DNA of 5,237 bases, taken from TMED27 sp037969235. GTDB taxonomy: Bacteria; Pseudomonadota; Alphaproteobacteria; Micavibrionales; Micavibrionaceae. This document shows, piece by piece, positions 1 through 5,237 of this stretch; the first letter of the stretch is position 1; the number at the start of each line of letters is the position of its first letter. The notes under the pieces are model-generated. The model did not search any database and had not been told where the DNA came from. It worked only from the letters and a program-made list of their open reading frames with translations. A program made the position numbers and the translations under genes. The stretch is from contig JBBKXA010000052.1 in assembly GCA_037969235.1 (NCBI GenBank), forward strand, positions 1-5,237, given 5' to 3'.

Positions 1-724
1 CACCGCCCGTTGGGCGTCCACCGCTATCATTTCCTGTATTATGAGGAGAACCCTCAACATTTACATTCACTTGCCCCGTCTCAACATCAACACTCACACC
101 ATGAGGAAGCCCCCCGCCAGATAAGGTCGTACCATTAAGGCTTCCCGTACCAATACCTCCTGCTGCTATATTTGTTGCCGCATGGTTAGAATTATCATTA
201 CCTGTGTCATGGCTAGCGCCAGAATTTGATACGGAATCTTGTTGTGTGCTACTACTTGCTGTTGTGCCAGCACCATCTACGCCCGGATGCCCACCAGACA
301 CTGAAGCTTGCTCACTGCTACTAGTACTAGTACTACTCTCATGCGCCGCAACAGCCGCTTGTGTACCGCCTCCACCTTGGCTTTGTTCTTGAGTACGCTG
401 ATGTCTCATACGCGCTTCGTAAACATCTTGGCTTATAAACCCAAGTGTGTCAGCTTCGTCATATGTCATCATCACATGCCTAGCACCGCTTGTATAAGGA
501 AAATAAGCATCCCCCTCAATTGGTTCAAATCTCTCTTTCATAAAACTTGGTGTGATATCTCCTGGTGTGCCTGGAGTGTAAATATATCCCCCTCTACCAC
601 CTTCACGAAGAGATGCATCCCACGTAAAGTCTTTATATGATGTCACTTGGGAAGCGCCTGTTGCATCGGTTGGATCGGCCATATTCAAAAAACCCTCTGT
701 ACCGTATGTTTTAAAAATTCTCAT
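1..724 (-). CDS. Uncharacterised protein with Ser/Thr/Gly/Asn-rich region, 3' end cut by window edge
   Basis: I translated this frame by hand from the ATG at 724-722. It stays open for 241 codons to the left window edge, so the C-terminus is missing. I do not recognise the family. Residues 1-115 are mixed and charged, start MRIFKTYGTEG, and look like a small folded part. They show no signal peptide and no membrane segment. From about residue 115 the protein becomes low-complexity: GGGG at 117-120, a Ser/Thr run at 130-137, then Gly/Asn/Ser/His-rich sequence with a repeated H-[DN]-T-G-N-D motif at 172-177 and 228-233. The start is supported by AAGGGAG ten bases upstream and by an upstream region with CtrA-like sites. 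The composition resembles linkers in large surface or type I-secreted proteins, but that is inference. Long opposite-strand frames at 204-392 and 308-640 are treated as shadows. Confidence 0.75.
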   Translation of the reverse strand, partial: MRIFKTYGTEGFLNMADPTDATGASQVTSYKDFTWDASLREGGRGGYIYTPGTPGDITPSFMKERFEPIEGDAYFPYTSGARHVMMTYDEADTLGFISQDVYEARMRHQRTQEQSQGGGGTQAAVAAHESSTSTSSSEQASVSGGHPGVDGAGTTASSSTQQDSVSNSGASHDTGNDNSNHAATNIAAGGIGTGSLNGTTLSGGGLPHGVSVDVETGQVNVNVEGSPHNTGNDSGGRPTGG

Positions 725-734
725 GATAGTCACA

Positions 735-741
735 CTCCCTT
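735..741 (-). promoter_or_regulatory. Ribosome binding site of the left-hand partial gene
   Basis: On the minus strand this reads AAGGGAG, followed by ten bases and the ATG at 724. It contains GGAG, complementary to the 16S rRNA tail, and is the best Shine-Dalgarno-like match near any start in the window. It fixes the start of the partial gene better than the internal Met at residue 15. Confidence 0.6.
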
Positions 742-807
742 ATTGTTTATCTTTTTCTAATCGTTTTATGCGCACTTTAAATCGTGAGCTAATTCAATTA
801 CCCGAAT

Positions 808-840
808 ATTATGATACCAAACCTGTTAATATTTAATTAA
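808..840 (-). promoter_or_regulatory. Putative CtrA-dependent promoter of the left-hand gene
   Basis: On the minus strand a -10-like CATAAT (813-808) sits 17 bases downstream of a poor -35 position (836-831, TTAAAT). That -35 position lies inside the TTAA-N7-TTAAC site at 825-840. In CtrA-activated promoters of Caulobacter and relatives the CtrA box commonly overlaps the -35 region, so the arrangement fits. Transcription would start near 801, giving a leader of about 77 bases. The region is very AT-rich, so the -10 match alone is weak evidence; the call rests on its spacing from the CtrA-like box. Confidence 0.4.
825..840 (-). promoter_or_regulatory. CtrA-like box 1, full consensus
   Basis: The minus strand reads TTAATTAAATATTAAC, an exact match to TTAA-N7-TTAAC, the binding consensus of the response regulator CtrA in Alphaproteobacteria. 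It overlaps the putative -35 region of the left-hand gene. Chance matches are easier in DNA this AT-rich, but the exact spacing and the terminal C are both present. Confidence 0.55.
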
Positions 841-916
841 TAGTTACGTTTAATCACTCACTAAGACATATAAAAATTGTCATTAGATTATGCTTTACAT
901 AAAATTAAATTATAAT

Positions 917-932
917 CTTAACGCTCTATTAA
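917..932 (-). promoter_or_regulatory. CtrA-like box 2, one mismatch
   Basis: The minus strand reads TTAATAGAGCGTTAAG. Both TTAA half-sites have the required seven-base spacing, and the final C of the consensus is G. It lies between two full-consensus sites, which makes it more credible than it would be alone. Confidence 0.4.
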
Positions 933-966
933 TAACTTTACGTCCCTCCATTATGCGCTGTGATAC

Positions 967-982
967 GTTAACAAAACGTTAA
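967..982 (-). promoter_or_regulatory. CtrA-like box 3, full consensus
   Basis: The minus strand reads TTAACGTTTTGTTAAC, again an exact TTAA-N7-TTAAC match. On the plus strand the same bases form a direct repeat, ACGTTAA at 965-971 and 976-982, with an 11-base period (about one helix turn), as expected for a dimer binding one DNA face. It lies about 240 bases upstream of the left-hand gene's ATG. It could act as a distal site or serve a plus-strand transcript. Confidence 0.5.
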
Positions 983-1122
983 TTATTTTCATAAACATTA
1001 AAGATTCGCATTTAAGGCTAAAAAATCGTATTGAATATTTTATAGGGAGATTTAGAAATATATGGCTGTATCATCAAAAAATATCACAACCTCATTAAGA
1101 ATATTATGCTGATATGGCTTAA

Positions 1123-2259
1123 TTATTCTTTAGGAGGGACAAAAATTTCTGCGACATCGCTTGGCAAGCTTTCGATATAGAGGCTTTGTGAAGGGAATGC
1201 GAAGCCGGTTTTGGCGACGTCTTCAACAATGCGTTTAATTTCTATTGCGAAGGCTTCCTTAATTTCCAGCCATTCACCCCAGTTTGTGGTGTTGGTGAAA
1301 CAATAGACAAGAAAATCAATCGAGCTTGCATTAAAGCTATCAACGCGCACAAATGTGCTGACTTCATCTGGCTGGGCAAAAGCATCATTATTAATAATAT
1401 AATCCATTATGCCATCACGAATAATTTGTAGCTGCTGTACATCCGTGCTGTAGACCACACCGATTTGCCATTTAATGCGGCGATGGGACATGCGAGAAAA
1501 GTTCGTCACTACAGCGTCGGACAGATTTGAGTTGGGGACATGTACTGGTGCTTTATCAAAACGGCGGACTTTAGTAGAGCGGAAGCCAATTTCCTCGACC
1601 GTTCCTTCAACAACGCCATCAACAAAAATCCATTCGCCCGGATGAAAACGTTTTTCTGCGATAATAGTGATTCCACCAATGAGGTTTTTGAATAAATCTT
1701 GTGCACCTAATGCTACAGCCGCACCGAAAAGTCCAAGACCCGCGAGCAAAGGACCAACCGCTATGCCCCAAATTTCTAAAATTACAGAACCGCCTATAAA
1801 TATAATGAGAAATTTTAGAGCTTTGAAAATCCATACCATCATCTCTCGTGTGAGAATTTGTTCTATTTTTTTGAGGCCATATGATAGAGGCGTACAAGCG
1901 CGATGAAGAGCCCAGAAAATCGTGAAAGCGATCAGCGAGCGCTCCAATTTCATGACAAACGCCTTCGCGTCTTCAGCTAAATCCATATATTCACTCGCGA
2001 AGAAGACGCCGAGAATAACAGGGATAAATCTAATGGGAGGGATGAGCGCTTCAACGATTTTATCGTCGAGTTTTGTTGTGGATTTTAATGCCAGACTATG
2101 CAAATAAGTGAGGAGAAATTTACTAAACAAGCCGCGTATAAATAAAAACGCCAAGAGTATCAACAGGGCTATAATAATTTTACCGACATCAACCCCAAAA
2201 AGCCCGTGAGTCCAAACACCCATTACCATGCTTTTCAAATCCGTGAGATCTTTATTCAT
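1123..2259 (-). CDS. MscS-family mechanosensitive ion channel
   Basis: This 378-residue inner-membrane protein should open under membrane tension and release small solutes on hypo-osmotic shock. Hydrophobic segments lie near residues 25-44, 72-91, 104-122 and 145-165. They are followed by the pore-lining helix at about 168-203, whose Gly/Ala-rich stretch ends GAQDLFKNLIGG. This matches the TM3 signature of MscS, including the Gln and the following Asn-Leu. The beta domain follows: HPGEWIFVDG (206-215), GTVEEIGFRST (219-229) and VPNSNLSDAVVTNFSR (241-256), equivalent to the IPN...NFSR block of MscS. The C-terminal alpha/beta vestibule domain runs to the end. The protein is longer than E. coli MscS (286 residues) because of about two extra N-terminal membrane segments, a common variation. 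The start at 2259 has AAAGG eleven bases upstream. Specific subfamily and gating threshold cannot be read from sequence. Confidence 0.92.
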   Translation of the reverse strand: MNKDLTDLKSMVMGVWTHGLFGVDVGKIIIALLILLAFLFIRGLFSKFLLTYLHSLALKSTTKLDDKIVEALIPPIRFIPVILGVFFASEYMDLAEDAKAFVMKLERSLIAFTIFWALHRACTPLSYGLKKIEQILTREMMVWIFKALKFLIIFIGGSVILEIWGIAVGPLLAGLGLFGAAVALGAQDLFKNLIGGITIIAEKRFHPGEWIFVDGVVEGTVEEIGFRSTKVRRFDKAPVHVPNSNLSDAVVTNFSRMSHRRIKWQIGVVYSTDVQQLQIIRDGIMDYIINNDAFAQPDEVSTFVRVDSFNASSIDFLVYCFTNTTNWGEWLEIKEAFAIEIKRIVEDVAKTGFAFPSQSLYIESLPSDVAEIFVPPKE

Positions 2260-2270
2260 TGGTAAATGCG

Positions 2271-2276
2271 CCTTTG
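2271..2276 (-). promoter_or_regulatory. Possible ribosome binding site of the MscS gene
   Basis: The minus strand reads CAAAGG, eleven bases before the ATG at 2259. It is a weak Shine-Dalgarno match with rather long spacing. Nothing better precedes the internal Met codons at residues 11 or 13, so the upstream start is kept. Confidence 0.35.
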
Positions 2277-2303
2277 GTTAATACTTACTTATTGCTGGCA
2301 AAG

Positions 2304-2312
2304 GATATAGCA
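2304..2312 (-). promoter_or_regulatory. Possible extended -10 promoter for the MscS gene
   Basis: The minus strand reads TGCTATATC, an extended -10 form (TG-N-TATATC). No good -35 hexamer exists: the expected place reads CCATTG. Transcription would start near 2297, about 38 bases before the MscS ATG. The 23-bp palindrome at 2321-2343 lies over the -35 area, so a repressor or activator could act here. If this promoter is not used, the MscS gene would depend on read-through from the PEPC gene. Confidence 0.25.
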
Positions 2313-2320
2313 TCGTGTGT

Positions 2321-2343
2321 TCATTACAATGGCATTGTCATGA
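2321..2343. repeat. 23-bp near-perfect palindrome between PEPC and MscS genes
   Basis: The plus strand reads TCATTACAATG, a central G, then CATTGTCATGA. The two 11-base arms are inverted copies except for one position (T2325 against C2339). It begins five bases after the PEPC stop. Neither strand has a T run directly after it, and the stem is A+T-rich, so it looks more like a protein-binding operator or an mRNA 3'-end hairpin than a standard intrinsic terminator. Confidence 0.5.
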
Positions 2344-2347
2344 TAAA

Positions 2348-5221
2348 TTATTGTGAAAAAACAGCGGGCATTTTTAAAAGATGTAAGACCTCTTTTTGCA
2401 AATAACTTTGTGGACGCATGAAGCGTGTTTTTCCTGTTGCGCTGACTTCATAGACGGGTTCCAATCGCGTGCGGGTAGCGAGAATACCAACGGGTGCGTT
2501 TATCACGTTGGCGCTTGTGTAGAGGGCTTGAGTTATTCGAAATGCGTTTTCAGTCAGTGCGATATTTGGGTTTCTATCAAATTGGCGCGTTCTGTAACAT
2601 TCAATAACACGCGCAAATTCTGCGCTTTTGTCGCGTTGTTCAACTTGTTTCGCTAGCTCAGGCCATAGCTTTTTCAGTGCGTCACCGTGACGCATATTGT
2701 TTTTTGGTTTTTGTCCCGTAATCATTTCATATGTTGTTTTTTCAACATTTAAAAAATATTCCTCTAAAAAGGCTAAAGTGATATCTGGTGCGTTGGCGAA
2801 CGGTGTTGAGGTGTTAGTGAATTGCGCTGCGAGTTTTGCTACTTTGGTTCTGGGTGGTCTGGACTGGCCTACCAATAAAGGCCAAGCAATATCAAAATCA
2901 GCCATTGCAGCGGCATTTACGGTGGCTCGCGCGCCATCTCTTTGGATTTTATGTGCCCGATAAAGATGATGCAGAGCATCGCCATATTTATCGGGGTTTC
3001 GACCAGCCATGCCATCATTTTGCACCGCTTGCATGGCTTCTAATAACCCGAGTACAGAAAAAACAGGAAGGCAGGCATGCGCGGTTAAGCGCTCTCCAGA
3101 AATTGCGCGCCCCGACAAAGCTTTGGGGTTAGATCCCTTTGCTTCTAATGGCGTTATACCTGCGCGGACAGGACTTTCTCCGCGTTTTGCAGGGCGTGAG
3201 CTGACATTTCCCGCTTTCATCGCTAGCCATGGCGCGGCCATTAAAAGTTCATCAATGGCTGGATTGTTTTTTACTAACGCATCAAACGCTTGACCAGCAG
3301 TTTTAGCGTAAAGCCAAGCATCCGCTCGTGCGTATTGTTTATTTTTATGTTTTGAAAATTGTGGTGGTGGCATTTCTCCGTGAATTCCAGCCTTAGTATA
3401 TAAATTCTGCGCGGCTAATGCTTCAAGCGTTCCTAAAGCTGTTTTATCAGGGCAGAACAAGATGCCTTGTTGTTGACCCTGTATTGTTAAGGTAGAAGGT
3501 CCGATTTCGGTTACTCTGGCATCTGCGGCGGCGCGTCCGTGAATGGCGGGGATTTCAGTAACTCGTCCTCCGCCGCGTTGCAGCGCATGCCCGCCACCAT
3601 TTTTAATTGATACTAAAACAGGTTCTAACTCGTGATATTTTTGCTTCATAAGATCAACCACACGGTAAACTTCTACGGCTGCTTCATATTGTGCGTATTC
3701 AGCCTCTCCGCGACCGTCTTGCCTTGTTGTGTCACTTTTGGCGATCATGACAACAAGGCGCTTACGAACACAAACATGCGCTCTAAATACGGGATCATGT
3801 AGTAAGGTTTCAACGGTATTGCCCAAATCGACTAAATCCGCGACAGATTCTGATAAAACCACAAGATCAACGCGGCTATGTTCGTTGCCAATGGCATTGC
3901 CTGTGATTTTTAAGAGGAGTAGCGCCGCTAAAGCGTGAGCAGAGTGGGTGGTTTCTGCAACAATCAGCTTTTCGCACATATCGGGGTTTCGCCCGATCAC
4001 CAGTAGCCGTTCAAAAATTCTCAATGCTGTTGCAGATGTAGTTAAATCGGAGGGGGTTGTTTTTGACAGTATTTTTAAGGTTCCAGTATCTTGTAAGTAT
4101 TTTGAGAAAATAAGACTCTTTTCATTCAAACTCATCTGATCAAAATCGTCTTGTGCCACCAATTTCTTTACATTAAAAATGGCGCCCAAGGTCTCAATAA
4201 TGTCTAAAGCATTATGGCGGACATCAATTTTAGCATAGCCTTTACCAAAGCAGCGCAGAAGATAGGCTAGGTTGTTAATATCCTTTGTCATTTTGACGTT
4301 TTTGAATGTGCTTGCAATTTTATCCAGTTCACCTGCCAAAACATTCGCATCCGCATCAGATGGAGTTGTGATTTTTGATATTAAAGCTTTGAGTTCTTTT
4401 GATGCGGCATCAAAATGCATTTTTTCACATGTGGTTTTGTAACGTTCTGCAATCCGTTCGCGATGAAGCGCGATACCATCGATTAAAACTTGTGCGGTCA
4501 TGTTTGTATTGCCATCACCATCACCCAGCGTCCACACGCATGGGGCAATAAGGGCGCGGCGGATTTTAACACCTTGCGCGGCATAGCCATGCTTTTCTAA
4601 TGCCGCTTTGAAAATATCTTCATGCGCTAATGCGTTATCATAAATTACATCAAGAGTGTTTAATGTCTCCTCCGCCTCTTCCAGCGGGGTTTTATGATTC
4701 CCAACGATAGGCGTATCACGAAGCGATCTCAATATAGTTTTTAGATCCTTGAGTGTGGCCAATGGATCAGCCATTAGACTCGCAAGCTGTAGCTGTATTT
4801 TTGTGTATTCAACAGTTGTTGGGTTTGTTGGATGTCCCGTAAGGCTGAACCATGCGAGGGCATTCTCATCTATAAATCTTTGAAGCTGCTCCGCGCTAAC
4901 TTCTTCCTTTCGAAATCGCTGCAATACGTAATCTATCGAACCCGCGCTATTGGGTTTGAGTGTATTATGCGCTTGCACGACTGCCGTGGTCGCAATGATC
5001 CGCGCTATGCGTGATATATGATTGATCTTGGCATCATGACAAGATAATAAAAGCTGTTGCTGTTCATCAAGCGTATTCCAAAAATCTATATATGCTTGAA
5101 TACGCGATGCTTTATTCTTATAGCTGTTTTCAATGGCGCGATTTTTATCAATTAAGGCGATTATTTTACAGTCATTTTCTTTCAAGACATCAAAATACGC
5201 GTTCGTGAGCATAGCGATCAT
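2348..5221 (-). CDS. ppc: Divergent phosphoenolpyruvate carboxylase family protein
   Basis: PEPC makes oxaloacetate from PEP and bicarbonate in the cytoplasm to refill the TCA cycle. Recognisable blocks occur in family order across 957 residues: GHPTN (129-133, usual AHPTE, with His130), GDGDGNTNMT (233-242, usual GDRDGNPxVT), DVR (333-335), LSESVADL (456-463, Glu458 in the metal-ligand position), KSDTTRQDG (495-503, Asp497 as the second metal ligand), GGGHALQRGGG (542-552, Arg549), SSRPAKR (674-680) and GRAI (704-707). Several positions differ from E. coli: the catalytic-loop His579 and Arg581 align with Asn541 and Gly543, and Lys546 with Arg500. The C-terminus ends MPAVFSQ without the usual RNTG tail. 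The frame is open upstream to the window edge and no Shine-Dalgarno precedes ATG 5221, so the gene may start beyond the window. Family membership is secure; activity is not proven. Confidence 0.85.
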   Translation of the reverse strand: MIAMLTNAYFDVLKENDCKIIALIDKNRAIENSYKNKASRIQAYIDFWNTLDEQQQLLLSCHDAKINHISRIARIIATTAVVQAHNTLKPNSAGSIDYVLQRFRKEEVSAEQLQRFIDENALAWFSLTGHPTNPTTVEYTKIQLQLASLMADPLATLKDLKTILRSLRDTPIVGNHKTPLEEAEETLNTLDVIYDNALAHEDIFKAALEKHGYAAQGVKIRRALIAPCVWTLGDGDGNTNMTAQVLIDGIALHRERIAERYKTTCEKMHFDAASKELKALISKITTPSDADANVLAGELDKIASTFKNVKMTKDINNLAYLLRCFGKGYAKIDVRHNALDIIETLGAIFNVKKLVAQDDFDQMSLNEKSLIFSKYLQDTGTLKILSKTTPSDLTTSATALRIFERLLVIGRNPDMCEKLIVAETTHSAHALAALLLLKITGNAIGNEHSRVDLVVLSESVADLVDLGNTVETLLHDPVFRAHVCVRKRLVVMIAKSDTTRQDGRGEAEYAQYEAAVEVYRVVDLMKQKYHELEPVLVSIKNGGGHALQRGGGRVTEIPAIHGRAAADARVTEIGPSTLTIQGQQQGILFCPDKTALGTLEALAAQNLYTKAGIHGEMPPPQFSKHKNKQYARADAWLYAKTAGQAFDALVKNNPAIDELLMAAPWLAMKAGNVSSRPAKRGESPVRAGITPLEAKGSNPKALSGRAISGERLTAHACLPVFSVLGLLEAMQAVQNDGMAGRNPDKYGDALHHLYRAHKIQRDGARATVNAAAMADFDIAWPLLVGQSRPPRTKVAKLAAQFTNTSTPFANAPDITLAFLEEYFLNVEKTTYEMITGQKPKNNMRHGDALKKLWPELAKQVEQRDKSAEFARVIECYRTRQFDRNPNIALTENAFRITQALYTSANVINAPVGILATRTRLEPVYEVSATGKTRFMRPQSYLQKEVLHLLKMPAVFSQ

Positions 5222-5237
5222 TTGACCGACATAACCA

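Larger units (their letters stand above)
725..1122. other. AT-rich intergenic region with regulatory sites
   Basis: This 398-base gap lies between the stop of the MscS gene and the start of the left-hand gene. By hand count it is about 27% G+C, clearly lower than the flanking coding DNA. It holds three CtrA-like boxes, a putative promoter, one GANTC site (GATTC at 1003-1007, the recognition sequence of CcrM methylase) and an 11-base palindrome, TAATT-C-AATTA, at 790-800 near the predicted transcription start. No hairpin followed by a T run was found for termination of the MscS transcript. No substantial open frame is present; a 16-codon plus-strand frame is treated under findings. Confidence 0.7.

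Noticed and set aside
308..640. A 110-codon plus-strand frame opposite the left-hand partial gene, with a 62-codon neighbour at 204-392
   Set aside because: The opposite strand has a longer continuous frame with a ribosome binding site and plausible promoter. The plus-strand products look like antisense translations (Cys/Pro-rich or Ser/Thr/His-rich) with no family resemblance.
894..916. Plus-strand TTTACA followed by TATAAT
   Set aside because: The spacing is 11 bases, too short for a sigma-70 promoter, and no convincing plus-strand gene follows. Such matches are expected in 73% A+T DNA.
1060..1119. Eight-base direct repeat ATATGGCT at 1060-1067 and 1112-1119
   Set aside because: Too short to mean anything in AT-rich DNA; no element or gene lies between the copies in the manner of a target-site duplication.
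1013..1122. Search for an intrinsic terminator after the MscS gene
   Set aside because: T-rich stretches on the minus strand are not preceded by a G+C-rich inverted repeat, so no terminator is called.
1509..1906. Short frames inside the MscS gene on both strands
   Set aside because: All overlap the well-supported MscS coding frame and show no domain or independent start signal.
3121..3290. Extra residues between the SSRPAKR and GRAI blocks of the PEPC homologue as a possible inserted domain
   Set aside because: The added stretch is only about a dozen residues compared with E. coli PEPC and looks like an extended loop, not a domain or mobile insertion.
2396..5014. Several 60-98-codon plus-strand frames inside the PEPC gene
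   Set aside because: They lie entirely opposite a 957-codon family-matching gene, have no ribosome binding sites worth noting, and are shadows of its codon use.

Overview
The window reads as chromosomal DNA of an AT-leaning alphaproteobacterium. The main reason is a cluster of TTAA-N7-TTAA sites in the one long intergenic gap. Two of them carry the full TTAA-N7-TTAAC consensus of the alphaproteobacterial cell-cycle regulator CtrA. The genus cannot be fixed from the sequence. All three protein-coding genes are on the minus strand. No tRNA, rRNA, CRISPR array, insertion sequence or convincing intrinsic terminator was seen.

Right to left, in the direction of transcription: (i) 2348-5221 encodes a very divergent phosphoenolpyruvate carboxylase (PEPC) family protein. 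Its reading frame is still open at the right window edge, so the true start may lie outside. It keeps many PEPC landmarks but has substitutions in the glycine-rich catalytic loop and lacks the usual C-terminal RNTG tail. (ii) An 88-bp gap (2260-2347) holds a near-perfect 23-bp palindrome and a possible extended -10 promoter. (iii) 1123-2259 encodes a MscS-family mechanosensitive channel with about five membrane segments. (iv) A 398-bp gap (725-1122), about 27% G+C by hand count, carries the CtrA-like sites. (v) 1-724 is the 5' part of a gene cut by the left edge. It encodes a protein without a recognisable family, with a compact N-terminal part of about 115 residues followed by a Ser/Thr/Gly/Asn-rich tract.

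PEPC would replenish oxaloacetate from PEP and bicarbonate in the cytoplasm, and the MscS channel would release solutes from the cell on hypo-osmotic shock. The two may share a transcript, but no direct functional link is evident. The left-hand gene appears to have its own promoter, probably under CtrA-type control, which suggests a cell-cycle- or surface-related product. The points most worth following up are the CtrA-like site cluster with its uncharacterised target gene, and the altered catalytic and effector positions of the PEPC homologue. No complete new multigene system is visible in this window.
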